Shown in pieces: positions 52,595 through 61,820 of a stretch of 64,000 nt of DNA; position 1 is the first letter of the stretch; each line of letters begins with the position of its first letter. A program made the position numbers and the translations under genes. This DNA comes from DASUPK01 sp963724665 (GTDB taxonomy: Bacteria; Actinomycetota; Thermoleophilia; Solirubrobacterales; 70-9). The notes beneath the pieces were generated by a model. It had not been told where the DNA came from, searched no databases, and saw only the letters and a program-made list of their open reading frames with translations. The DNA lies in NCBI GenBank assembly GCA_963724665.1, contig CAVRVH010000012.1, positions 1,217,539 through 1,281,538 on the forward strand. The letters run 5' to 3'.

Positions 52595-53555
52595 GCGGCG
52601 GCGAGCATCGCCGGGTCGAGGCCCATCGCCGCGAGCTTCTTCGAGAGCGACTTCGCCGCGTACTCGAAGATCTCGGACGAGTGGTAGAAGGGCGTCTGGA
52701 AGTTGTACGGGTCCTCCACCCACGGCGGGACGAACACCAGGGTGGCGACCGGCAGGCACTCCTTCAGGGTGTCCTCGATGATCTTCGCGTTCGCCTGGTC
52801 GTCCTTGATCGCGTCCGCGAGGAACTTGACGCCGAACCCGACGTGGCGGGACTCGTCCCGGTTCACCGCCGTGAACCCCGCGGTGAAGCCCGGGAACCAA
52901 TTCCGCTCCCGCATGCGACTTGATCATGAAGCGGGCTGCGGAAAGGGCGAGCATCCCCTCGATCACGATCATGTAGACGGTGACGCCGCGGACGAGCTTG
53001 GGGAAGTCGCTCGGGTCCTTGCGCAGATCCTCGGCGCACTCGTGGAGGATCCCGTTGAAGAGTGTCTCCCAATCGTCGTTCACGACGTAGCGCTGCTTGT
53101 CGATCATCTCGCCGAGGCTGCCGGCCTCGATGCCGAAGACCTCGCGGTAGAAGCCGTTCCAGAAGACGGTGTGCTTGGCCTCGTCGGAGATCTGCGTGGT
53201 GAGGAAGACCTTCGCCTCGTGGGTCGGAGCCGCCATCGCGAAGGGGAGCAGCTCAAGCGTGACCCGCTCTTCGCCCAGGAAGAACTCCGAGAAACCGAAC
53301 TCGAGGAACCTGCGCTCCTCGTCGGTGAACATGTCCGGGTCGGCCCACTGCTTGGCGTCCTCCGTCGAAGGAGAAGTCCTCGGTCGACCAGTGCTGGCGC
53401 TGCCAGCGCATGAAGAGCTTCTCGTAGGAGGGAGCCGCCTCGACGATCTTGTCGAGACCCGACATCACCTTGTCGATGTCGCCGTCCATCAGGACTGACA
53501 GGGCGTCGTCCTCGGTGTGGAGCTCTCCGTTGGTGGTCGCGGTCGCGTCGGTCAT
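52591..53555 (-). CDS. Ribonucleotide-reductase R2-like diiron oxidase, two +1 frameshifts
   Basis: A ferritin-fold diiron protein of about 320 residues after removal of two bases (near 53363 and 52915). Metal ligands fit the R2/R2-like ligand-binding oxidase pattern: Glu in the VTLELLPFAM helix, the EAKH motif in QISDEAKHTVFWNGF, Glu in VIEGMLALSAARF, and the second E-x2-H motif in NRDESRHVGFG. There is no R1 (nrdA) gene nearby, which favours the R2-like ligand-binding oxidase group over a true reductase. ATG 53555 follows an AAGGAGGAGAG ribosome site. First gene of the TetR/SnoaL/SnoaL operon. Its substrate may be a fatty acid or terpenoid; inference only. Confidence 0.88.
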
Positions 53556-53586
53556 CTCTCCTCCTTGGTCGGTGCGGGAGCGGCAA

Positions 53587-53610
53587 TTATTTACCAGATC
53601 GGTCAATAAA
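53587..53610. promoter_or_regulatory. AT-rich promoter/operator between the R2-like operon and glyA
   Basis: A 24-base AT-rich patch with partial dyad symmetry around GATC (TTTACCAGATCGGTCAA; outer TTAT/TAAA). It lies 32 bases before the R2-like gene and overlaps the possible glyA ATG. A candidate site for the TetR protein of the operon. The symmetry is imperfect (14 of 24 positions). Confidence 0.4.
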
Positions 53611-54944
53611 TGTCAAGCGCTCGCCGCGCGCCCTATCGTATCGTGGCCTGGACATCGACGCGACCTTCCTGACGACTTCCAGACCGCCCACCTCGCCGAG
53701 GTCGACCCGGACATCGCCCGGGTGCTCGACGCGCGAGCTCGCGCCGCCAGCAGAACACGCTGGAGATGATCGCCTCCGAGAACTTCGTCCCCCAGGCCGT
53801 GCTCGACGCGGCCGGCTCGGTGCTCACCAACAAGTACGCCGAGGGCTATCCGGGCAAGCGCTACTACGGCGGGTGCGAGTGGGTCGACATCGCCGAGCAG
53901 CTCGCGATCGACCGCGCCAAGGAGCTGTTCGGCGCCGAGCACGCCAACGTCCAGCCGCACGCCGGCGCCCAGGCCAACAACGCCGCCTACATGGCGATGA
54001 TCGATCCCGGCGACACGATCATGGGCATGGCGCTCGACCACGGCGGCCATCTCACCCACGGGATGAAGCTGAACGTCTCGGGCAAGCTCTACAAGGTCGT
54101 CGCCTACCACGTGCGCCGCGAGGACAACCTCGTCGACATGGATGAGGTCGCGCGGCTCGCCGAGGAGCACAAGCCGAAGGTGATCGTCGCCGGCTGGTCG
54201 GCATATCCGCGCCAGCTCGACTTCGCCGCGTTCCGCGAGATCGCCGATTCCGTCGACGCCAAGCTGATGGTCGACATGGCGCACTTCGCCGGGCTGGTCG
54301 CCGCGGGCGAGCACCCGAGCCCCGTTCCCCACGCCGACGTCGTCACCACGACGATCCACAAGACGCTCTGCGGCCCGCGCAGCGGGATGATCCTCTGCAA
54401 GGAGGAGCTGGCTGCAGACGTCAACCGGGCGGTCTTCCCGGGCCAGCAGGGCGGGCCCGCTCATGCACATCATCGCCGCCAAGGCCGTCGCGCTGAAGAT
54501 CGCCGCAGAGCGAGCAGTTCCGCGAGCGCCAGCGCCAGACGATCGCGAACGCCCAGGCGTTCGCCGACGAGCTGATCGCCGGCGGCGTCGACGTTCTCAC
54601 CGGCGGCACCGACGTGCACCTGGTCCTCGTCGACCTCGACCCGACACGGGGCTCGACGGCAAGACGGCCGAGGATCGCCTCGAGGAGGTCGGCATCACCG
54701 TCAACCGCAACGCGATCCCGTTCGACGAGCGCCCGCCGATGAACCCTTCCGGCCTGCGGATCGGGACGCCGGCGCTGACCACCCGTGGCCTGCGTCGAGG
54801 ACGACCTGCGCGAGATCGCCAAGGTGATCGTCGCGGCGCTCGGCGACGGACTTCGATTCCCAGAAGGACGCGCTGCTGGAGCGCTCTCGCGCGCTGATGG
54901 AGCGCTATCCCCTCTATCCGCAGCTCTCAGCAGCCGCCGTCTAG
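53610..54944 (+). CDS. glyA: Serine hydroxymethyltransferase, split by eight frameshift sites
   Basis: GlyA (about 441 residues if nine extra bases are removed), the PLP enzyme making glycine and methylene-THF from serine. Family sequence is continuous across frames: DFQTAHLAEVDPDIARVLDA, LARQQNTLEMIASENFVPQAV, KYAEGYPGKRYYGGCE, the PLP lysine in VVTTTIHKTLCGPRSGMIL, FPGQQGGP, LMHIIAAKAVALKIAAE, DGKTAEDRLEEVGITVNRNAIPFDERPPM and RIGTPALTTRG. Breaks are near 53670, 53734, 53744, 54459, 54511, 54641 (two bases), 54794 and 54850, all in the same direction. The first break reads TCC TGA CGA, a stop followed by C. ATG 53610 or GTG 53643 are both in frame. One glyA is normally essential, so total loss is implausible. 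Confidence 0.93.
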
Positions 54945-55109
54945 ATGACCGATTCCCGATCCGCGCAGACCCGGCTGATCCGCCCGGCGCTGCACATCTC
55001 TGCGTCCTCGGGCTCGCCTTTGGCACCACCAAAGGCTTCGCCCTGCGTCCTTGAGCTGCTTGGCCGGGCGAATCTCCGGGCGCACGCGGATCAGAAATCG
55101 ATCATCTAG
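54945..55109 (+). CDS. Doubtful 54-residue ORF after glyA
   Basis: An open frame from an ATG directly after the glyA stop to a TAG 6 bases before the next gene. It has no recognised motif and no ribosome site (the ATG is part of the glyA end), and it contains a perfect hairpin at 55016-55036. It is more likely an intergenic region with terminator-like structure than a gene. Confidence 0.2.
   Translation: MTDSRSAQTRLIRPALHISASSGSPLAPPKASPCVLELLGRANLRAHADQKSII
55016..55036 (+). terminator. Hairpin after glyA, possible terminator
   Basis: GCCTTTGG-CACCA-CCAAAGGC: perfect 8-bp stem with a 5-base loop, 72 bases after the glyA stop and 80 bases before the DUF354 gene. No T-run follows; in high-GC actinobacteria such hairpins can still terminate. 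Confidence 0.45.
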
Positions 55110-55115
55110 ACCAGC

Positions 55116-56141
55116 TTGAAGATCTGGGCCGACATGAGCGGGCCCGCGCACGTGCTCGTGCTTCGGCCCATCATCGAGCGACTCCGCGCGCAGGGCCACG
55201 AGGTCCTGATCACGGCGCGCGTGTACACACAGACGCTCGAGCTGCTCGAGCTGCATGGGATGGACTACACGCTGATCGGCCGGCACGGCGGGGCATCGCG
55301 AGTTCGCAAGCTGATGCGGTTGATCCAGCGCACCGGCGGGATGCGCCGCTTCGGGAAGGGAAAGGGCTTCGACCTCGCGATCGCGCACGGCTCCAACGAC
55401 ATCGCCATCGCGTCCCGCCTCCTGGGGATTCCCGAGGCGAACATGCACGACTACGAGTTCGCCGTCGCGCAGCACCAGGTCGGCTGCCGGCTGGCGAAGC
55501 GCGTGATCTTCCCGGACTCCGTGCCGCCGGAGCGCTTGAAGCGATTCGGCGTCACCCCAGAGAAGCTCTTCCAGTACCCGGGGATCAAGGAGGAGTACTA
55601 CCTCTACGACTTCGAGGTCGACCCCGACGCGCTCGAGAAGGCCGGGGTGGACACGGAGCGCGTCATCGTGATCGTTCGCCCTCCGCCGGACGTGTCGCTC
55701 TATCACCGCAAGTCGAATCCCCTCTTTCCGCAGGTACTCGCGCGAGTAGGCTCTGACCCCGGTGTCCACGCTGTGGTCCTGCCCCGCACCGAGGAGCAGC
55801 GGACCTACGTCAAGGAGCTCGCCCTGCCGTCCCTGATCGTCCCCGATCACGCCGTGGAGGCACAGAGCCTGGTCGCCCTCGCGGATCTGGTCGTCTCTGC
55901 CGGGGGAACGATGAACCGCGAGGCGGTGGCGCTCGGCACCCCCGTCTACACGACCTACGGCGGGCGGCTCGGCGGCGTCGATGAGGCGCTGATCCGCTCG
56001 AATCGGCTGCGCCCGCTAACCGATCCGCGGGCGCTCGAGCTCGTCAAGAAGACCGGTCAGGGCGAGCGCGTTCGCCGCGACCCGCAGCTGCTCGTCGACC
56101 TGATGCTCGGCGCGGCCGAGCCCGATGGCGACTCAGACTGA
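55116..56141 (+). CDS. DUF354 family GT-B-like protein
   Basis: A 341-residue protein of the DUF354 family. The start MKIWADMSGPAHVLVLRPIIERLRAQGHEVLITAR is diagnostic, and the C-terminal half has the GT-B donor-site pattern VSAGGTMNREAVALGTPVYTTYGGRLGGVDEALI. These proteins resemble UDP-sugar epimerase/glycosyltransferases of envelope glycan clusters. TTG start (55116) gives the conserved MKIW beginning; GTG/ATG alternatives are internal. It is intact although genes on both sides contain many shifts. Likely co-transcribed with the sugar transferase (17-base overlap). Confidence 0.88.
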   Translation: MKIWADMSGPAHVLVLRPIIERLRAQGHEVLITARVYTQTLELLELHGMDYTLIGRHGGASRVRKLMRLIQRTGGMRRFGKGKGFDLAIAHGSNDIAIASRLLGIPEANMHDYEFAVAQHQVGCRLAKRVIFPDSVPPERLKRFGVTPEKLFQYPGIKEEYYLYDFEVDPDALEKAGVDTERVIVIVRPPPDVSLYHRKSNPLFPQVLARVGSDPGVHAVVLPRTEEQRTYVKELALPSLIVPDHAVEAQSLVALADLVVSAGGTMNREAVALGTPVYTTYGGRLGGVDEALIRSNRLRPLTDPRALELVKKTGQGERVRRDPQLLVDLMLGAAEPDGDSD

Positions 56142-56806
56142 GCAGCCGAGCATCGCTCGCCGAGCAGTACTCGGACATCGGCCGCCGAGGTCTACGCGCC
56201 GCGGCGGGTCGACATCGCGCTCCGCGGGCTCGACCTGCTGATCGCCGGCTCCGCGCTGATCGTGCTCTCGCCCCTGCTCGGCCTGCTCGCGCTGGCGACG
56301 CTGCTCACCTCCGGCAGGCCGGTCCTCTACCGCGGCGAGCGCGTGGGCAAGGCGGGCCGCGTCTTCACGATGTACAAGCTCGCGGACGCTGCGGCCTGGA
56401 GCCGAGGACCGCCTCGGCAACGTCTACGGCGAGGAGCTCAGCCGGCGCACCGAGGAGGAGGTGACGATGGTGGGGAAGGCGGCGCGGCTCACCCACATCG
56501 ACGAGGTGCCGCAGCTCTTCAACGTGATCCGCGGCGACATGAGCATGGTCGGCCCGCGGCCGGTCAGGCCGGCCTTCTTCAACCGCCTCTGTCGAGGAGG
56601 TCCCGCAGTACTGGCAGCGGCTCGTGGTGCGCCCGGGCGTCACCGGCTTCGCCCAGACCCGGATCACCCGCGAGGACTCCTGGGAGGACAAGCTGATCCA
56701 CGACCTCGAGTACATCGCGGACCGCTCGATCCGGCTCTACCTCCGGGTGCTCGGGGCGACGATGGCCCGGATCATCCGCCTCACGCTCAGCGGCCGGAAC
56801 CGCTAG
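56125..56806 (+). CDS. Undecaprenyl-phosphate sugar phosphotransferase (bacterial sugar transferase), four +1 frameshifts
   Basis: An initiating glycosyl-1-phosphate transferase of about 225 residues after removal of four bases (near 56160, 56183, 56381, 56592). Sequence in order: VYAPRRVDIALRGLDLLIAG with one membrane helix, SGRPVLYRGERVGKAGRVFTMYKL then (next frame) RTLRPGAEDRLGNVYGEELSRR, MVGKAARLTHIDEVPQLFNVIRGDMSMVGPRPVRPAFF, then EEVPQYWQRLVVRPGVTGFAQ. These are the family's catalytic blocks (KxRTM-like, DELPQL-like, GPRP, RPGxTG). It puts the first sugar on undecaprenyl phosphate for an envelope glycan. It overlaps the DUF354 gene. Confidence 0.9.
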
Positions 56807-56856
56807 CGGGACATAGATAGCGGCCATGTCTCAATTGGCGGATACGATGCCGCTCG

Positions 56857-58061
56857 ATGCAGGAGGGAGAGCCGGTTGGTTCGCAGGGATGGGATTCGTC
56901 GTTGGGGTCGCGCTTGGCGCTCTGCTGCCTGCTGGCGCCCTCCGCCCTCGGGGCCACGAAGCCGAAGAAGGTGAAGGACACCACCACCTGGCTCTGCAAG
57001 CCGGGCATCCCGGACAACCCGTGTGCGCCCGGCTTCGACACCACGATGATCTCGCCGTCCGGCCAGATCGTAGGCACCGCCAAGCCCAAGTCCGACCCCA
57101 ACAGGAAGAAGATCGACTGCTTCTACGTCTACCCGACAGTCAGCGACGACAAGAGCGTCAACTCCGACCTCTCGATCGACCCGGAGGAGCGTTCGATCGC
57201 CCTCTCTCAGGCCGCCCGCTACGGACTGCACTGCCGCGTGTTTGCGCCGATGTACCGTCAGGTCACGGTCCAGACGCTGCTCAGCGGCGGCTCGATCCCG
57301 CCCGACGCGTGCAGACGGCGTACGGGGATGTCCTTGCAGCGTGGAAGACCTACTTGCGCAAGTACAACCAGGGCCGCGGCGTCGTCCTCATCGGCCACTC
57401 CCAGGGCACCTTCGTGCTGCGCGAGCTCGTCCACCAGGCTCATCGATCCGAAGAAGAAGGTCCGCAAGCTCCTCGTCTCCGCAATCCTGCTCGGCGGCAA
57501 CGTGACCGTGGCGACAGGGCAGCAAGTCGGCGGCGACTTCAAGAAGATCCCCGGTGCCGAAGGCCAAGCAGTTCGGCTGCGTGATCGCCTTCTCGACCTT
57601 CGATGGACCGGTACCGAGCGACTCACAGTTCGGGCGCCCGGGCTTCGGGGCCTTACGCCTCCTGGCTTGCCGACGACCGGCGACGTCCTCTGCACGAACC
57701 CGGCGGCGCTCGCCGGCGGCTCGGCGCTGCTCACCTCCGTCTTCCCCTCGGCGCCGTTCGCGCCCGGCACGACGATCGGAACCGCCACCGAGGCGATCGG
57801 CATGAACGCGCCGGCCGGGGTCGACAACGCCGTGGTACGAGGTCCAGGGGTACACCGGCGCATGCGACTCCGCCAACAACGCACACGTCCTGCAGATCAG
57901 CCCCGTCGGTGGAGCGCCGACCCTGCACGCGGTCCCCGGCCGTGACCTGGGGCCTTCACTTCGTAGACGCCAATATCGCGCTGGGCAACCTCACCGCCGA
58001 CGTCGCCCGCCAGGCGAAGGCTTGGCTGAAGAAGAACACCAAGCCGGCGAAGAAGCGCTAG
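56857..58061 (+). CDS. DUF3089-type secreted alpha/beta hydrolase, six frameshift sites
   Basis: About 398 residues if eight extra bases are removed (sites near 57309, 57440, 57552, 57650-57680, 57834, 57950). The length of the whole stretch is consistent with eight. A signal peptide-like N-terminus (LALCCLLAPSALGA) is followed by TTTWLCKPGIPDNPC, KKIDCFYVYPTVSDD, RVFAPMYRQVT, YGDVLAAWKTYLRKYN, the nucleophile elbow VVLIGHSQGTFVLREL, VLCTNPAALAGG, and LGLHFVDANIALGNL at the end, all family marks but in all three frames. Likely an extracellular lipase/esterase. Two of the shifts are +2 or -1; the rest are +1. Confidence 0.85.
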
Positions 58062-58116
58062 CCGCGGCGCGACGCTCCCGCGGGTGATCCCGACCGCTCT
58101 CTAGTCTTCGCCGCGC

Positions 58117-60005
58117 ATGTGCGGGATATGCGGTCTCGTCAGCCTCGACGGGGCCACGGCCCCGGATCCGGCGGCTCTCGCCGCGATGAACGACACCCTG
58201 GTCCACCGCGGGCCTGACTCCGAGGGGAGCATGATCGACGGACCCTGCGGCCTGGCGATGCGCCGCCTCTCGATCATCGACCTCGCCGGCGGCGACCAGC
58301 CGATCGCCAACGAGGACGGGCGGATCCAGGTGATCCAGAACGGCGAGATCTACAACTACCGCGAGCTGATGGACGGGCTCAGCGGCCAGGGTCACACCTT
58401 CAGGACTCACAGCGACACCGAGGTCCTGGTGCACCTGTATGAGGAGCGCGGCCCCTCGTTCGTCGAGGCGCTTCGCGGCATGTTCGCGATCGCGATCTGG
58501 GACGCGCCGGCACGGCCGCCTGGTGCTGGCCCGTGACCGCTTCGGCATCAAGCCCCTGTACTACCGCGTCGCGGACGGTCAGCTCTCCTTCGCCTCCGAG
58601 CTCAAGGCGCTGCTGCGCCAGCCCGGCTTCTCGCGCGAGATCGACCCGCAGGCGCTCGAGTCGTTCCTCGCCTTCAACTCGGTCCCGGCGCCGCTGACCA
58701 TCTTCAGCGAGGCACGCAAGCTGCCGCCTGGCCACACGCTGGTGGCGGAGAGGGGGGAGGTGACCCTCGAGCGCTACGCGCGCCCGACACCGGTGCCGGA
58801 AGGCGAGGTGCGCACCGAGAGCGAGGAGGTCCTCGCCGAGGAGCTGCGGGAGCGGCTGCGGGACTCGGTCCGGGCTCACCTCGTCTCCGATGTGCCGGTC
58901 GGGGTCCTGCTCTCGGGCGGCGTCGACTCGGCCGCCCTGACGGCGCTGGCGGCGGGGGAGAGCGGCTATCGGGTGAGCACGTTCTCGATCGGCTTCGAGG
59001 AGAGCTCCTTCGACGAGCTCGACCAGGCGCGCCTGGTCGCCAAGCGCTACGGCACCGACCACCACGAGCTGACCCTGAGGCCCGATGCCGTCGAGCTGCT
59101 GCCGAAGCTGGTCGAGGCATTCGACGAGCCCTTCGGCGACTCCTCGGCGCTTCCGACCTATCTCGTCTCCCAGCTGGCGGCGGACACCGTCAAGGTGGTG
59201 CTCTCCGGCGAGGGGGGCGACGAGCTCTTCGGCGGCTACTACACCTACGTCGCGGATCGGCTGGCGCCGCGGGTTGGGCGGGCCGCCCCGTTCCTGCGGC
59301 CGCTGGTCGAGCTGCTCCCGAGCTCCTCGGGGAAGGTGAGCTTCGACTACAAGGCAAAGCGCTTCATGCGCGGGGCCCACCTCCCGCCGGTTGAGCGCCA
59401 CCACGCCTGGAAGGAGATCTTCTCCCCCGAGGCTCAGGAGGAGCTGCTCAGCCAGCCGCGCATCTCGGACCCGCTCGACCTCTACCGCGCCCGCTACGCC
59501 GAGACTGAGGGCGCTCAGGAGCTGGCCCGGTTCCAGGACCTCGACCTCGGCATCTACCTCGTCGACGACCTGCTGGTGAAGACCGATCGGGCCAGCATGG
59601 CCCACTCGCTGGAGGCGCGCGTCCCCTTCCTCGACCCGGTCGTGGCTGAGCTCGCGCTGGCGCTCGAGACCAAGCAGAAGGTCCGGGGCTTCTCCAAGAA
59701 GCGCCTGCTCCGCCGGGCGGTGGAGCCGCTGGTGCCCAAGGAGATCATCCGCGGGCGCAAGCAGGGCTTCTCGATCCCGGTCTCGGCCTGGCTCCGTGGC
59801 GACCTCGGGCCGTTCGCGCGCGATGTGCTCTCGCCCGAGACGATCGAGCGTCAGGGGTACCTGAACCCGGCGGCGGTGACAAAGGTGCTCGACGATCACA
59901 TCTCCGGCAGGGAGGACCTGAGCCGCCAGATCTGGGGGCTGCTCAACTTCACCCTCTGGTACGACCGCTACGCGCGAGTCCCGCAGGCCGCGGGGGGCCG
60001 GCTGA
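58117..60005 (+). CDS. asnB: Asparagine synthase (glutamine-hydrolysing), two inferred +1 insertions
   Basis: About 628 residues. The glutaminase domain starts with catalytic Cys2 (MCGICGLVSLDG), then NDTLVHRGPDSEGSM and NGEIYNYRELM. One base near 58511 shifts AIWDAP to HGRLVLARDRFGIKPLYY. The synthase domain has the PP-loop VGVLLSGGVDSAALTAL, SSALPTYLVSQLA and LSGEGGDELFGGYYTY. The frame then runs on without stop into the next gene. Reducing a run of six G (59992-59997) to five gives a TGA at 60003-60005 that overlaps the ATG of the WecA-like gene (TGATG). The real end is therefore most likely 60005. Many AsnB of envelope clusters act on sugars or peptides. Confidence 0.9.
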
Positions 60006-61378
60006 TGCCCGACACGATCGACGCCCTCTTCGCGTTCATCTTCGCCGGTGCCGCGGTCTGGACCCTGGTGCCGGCGACCGAGTCGCTGGCCCGTCGCATC
60101 GGGGACCGCGCGATCGACTTCCCGAACGAGCGCAGCCTGCACGAGTTCCCGACCCCGAAGCTCGGCGGCCTCGCGGTGCTGGTCGCGGTTCTGATCGGCG
60201 GCTCGATCTTCCTGCCCTGGGATCAGGAGACCCGCTCGATCCTCGCCGGCGCCATCGTGATCACGGCGGTCGGCGTGATCGACGACCTCGTCGACCTGCC
60301 CGCCGGGATCAAGCTGCTCGGTCAGACCGGGGCGGCGATCATCCCGGTCGCCTCCGGAGTGACGGTTGACACCTTCACGTTGCCGTTCTTCGGGCAGATG
60401 GATCCTGCTTCGGTTCAGCTCTTCGACCCCCCCGGCATCGGTGCCATCGACCTCGGGCAGGTGCTGACCGTGATCGGGATCGTTGCCGTCGCCAACGTGA
60501 TCAACCTGATCGACGGAGTGGACGGTCTCGCGGCCGGCGTCTGCCTGATCTCGGCCGGGGCGCTGGCGGTGATCGCGCTCTCGCTGGACCGCAATGCCGC
60601 CGGAGTCCTGGCTGCAGTGACGGCCGGCGCCTCGCTCGGCTTCCTGCGCCATGGCTTCCCGCCGGCGTCGAGCTTCATGGGGGACACGGGGTCGAACCTG
60701 CTCGGCTACCTGTTGGCGGTGATCACGGTCCAGGGAGCGCTTAAAACCAATGCCGTGGTCGCGTTGTTCTTCCCGCTGGCGGTTCTGGCCGTTCCGATCC
60801 TCGACACGAGCTTCGTCGTCGCCAAGCGGCTCAAGTACCGCCGGCCCATCTACCGGGCGGATACGGAGCACTTCCATCACCGGATGGCACGTATCGGATT
60901 CAGCCAGCGGCGCACGATCACCTACCTGTACGGCTGGACCCTCGTGCTCGCCGGAGTGGCGCTGGCGCTCCGCTTCGTCCCCTACAGCGACAACCACGGC
61001 CACTTCAGGGCGGGCTGGACCATCTTCATGGCGGCCATCCTGATCGGCGCGCTGGCCGCGAGCATCTACGTGATCCAGGTGCTGGAGATCCTGAAGATGA
61101 AGGGCTTCAGGCGGCGGCAGGTGGTCACGGCTCGGCCGGCGGGCGAGCCCGTGGAGAGCGAGGTGGAGGAGGGGGTCCTGCACGAGCTCGACACCGGGAC
61201 GTTCGCTGCGGTTGATCCCGAAACCGGCGAGATGACCGCGATCGATCCGGACACCGGGGAGATCGAGGCGATCAGTCCGAGCCCAGAGCCAGAGCAACCT
61301 GCTCGCGTCCCCGATACAGACGGCTCATCACGGTCCCCTGGCGAATCCCGAGGGCCCGAGCGGCCTCGGCGTAGCTGA
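60005..61378 (+). CDS. WecA/MraY-family UDP-sugar:undecaprenyl-phosphate sugar-1-phosphate transferase
   Basis: A 457-residue polytopic membrane enzyme. Marks are FPNERSLHEFPTPKLGGLAVLVAVL, VIDDLVDLPAGIKLLGQ, NVINLIDGVDGLAAGVCLIS with the catalytic aspartates, SSFMGDTGSNLLGYLLA and YRADTEHFHHRMARIGFSQR, as in WecA (GlcNAc-1-P transferase). The C-terminus extends ~70 residues into an acidic, repetitive tail (DPETGEMTAIDPDTGEIEA). The last 107 bases overlap the convergent sigma-factor gene. It appears fused to AsnB, probably by an inserted base; ATG 60005 would overlap the AsnB stop. It starts teichoic-acid-like, arabinogalactan or O-glycan synthesis. Confidence 0.92.
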   Translation: MPDTIDALFAFIFAGAAVWTLVPATESLARRIGDRAIDFPNERSLHEFPTPKLGGLAVLVAVLIGGSIFLPWDQETRSILAGAIVITAVGVIDDLVDLPAGIKLLGQTGAAIIPVASGVTVDTFTLPFFGQMDPASVQLFDPPGIGAIDLGQVLTVIGIVAVANVINLIDGVDGLAAGVCLISAGALAVIALSLDRNAAGVLAAVTAGASLGFLRHGFPPASSFMGDTGSNLLGYLLAVITVQGALKTNAVVALFFPLAVLAVPILDTSFVVAKRLKYRRPIYRADTEHFHHRMARIGFSQRRTITYLYGWTLVLAGVALALRFVPYSDNHGHFRAGWTIFMAAILIGALAASIYVIQVLEILKMKGFRRRQVVTARPAGEPVESEVEEGVLHELDTGTFAAVDPETGEMTAIDPDTGEIEAISPSPEPEQPARVPDTDGSSRSPGESRGPERPRRS

Positions 61379-61820
61379 GTCCGGCGACGTCGACGGCCGT
61401 CACGACCTCGCGGAACTGCACCGGCAGGCGCGAGACCGCCTCCAGGACTGCGGTGGCTTCGAGCGACGTCTGCGGGTCCGCCCGGCTGGCCGGCAACCCA
61501 AGATCCTCGGGTGATTCTCCACTCGGAGTGCTCGCCGCTCGACGCCCGCGCTCGGTGCGCAGGTAGCTGTACCAGGTGTTCCGAAGGGCCTTGATCAGGT
61601 ATCCCAGGTCGTCGTCCTTGCGGAGCAGCCGGGGGCGGGCGAGCACCTTGACGTAGGTCTCCTGGACGAGGTCCTCCGCTATCTGGCGCGAGCCGCTCAT
61701 CGCGCACGCGGCGCGAAAGAGTGCGTCGATGTGGTCTCCGGAGCGCTCCGGATCGAGCTGCCGGACCTCCCCCTGAACGAGTAGAGCGGTCAGAACGGCA
61801 CCGCCCCGTCGCCCTTCCAC
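61272..61820 (-). CDS. ECF sigma factor
   Basis: A 182-residue ECF-type sigma factor. Region 2: DALFRAACAMSGSRQIAEDLVQETYVKVLARPRLL and LGYLIKALRNTWYSYLR; region 4: RLPVQFREVVTAVDVAGLSYAEAARALGIRQGTVMSRLYRGREQVALAL. GTG start at 61820, overlapping the upstream anti-sigma gene by 31 bases. Unusually the putative anti-sigma gene comes first in the operon. Its 3' end overlaps the WecA-like gene by 107 bases. Confidence 0.93.
   Translation of the reverse strand: MEGRRGGAVLTALLVQGEVRQLDPERSGDHIDALFRAACAMSGSRQIAEDLVQETYVKVLARPRLLRKDDDLGYLIKALRNTWYSYLRTERGRRAASTPSGESPEDLGLPASRADPQTSLEATAVLEAVSRLPVQFREVVTAVDVAGLSYAEAARALGIRQGTVMSRLYRGREQVALALGSD

Noticed and set aside
52591..53555. Class I ribonucleotide reductase locus
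   Set aside because: No nrdA, nrdI or nrdH nearby and the operon partners are TetR and SnoaL-like proteins; the R2-like oxidase group fits better.
50789..58511. Genuine pseudogenisation (genome decay) of the 50.8-58.5 kb genes
   Set aside because: The breaks are almost only +1, with no premature substitutions, deletions or loss of catalytic residues, and they include essential-type genes. Decay would be mixed in type.
58400..61297. 965-codon antisense open frame opposite asnB and the WecA-like gene
   Set aside because: Same reason: antisense shadow of genes with clear catalytic motifs; no motif of its own.
58439..61378. A genuine AsnB-WecA bifunctional enzyme
   Set aside because: A single G in a six-G run accounts for the missing stop, and its removal restores a TGATG junction. 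Kept as two genes.
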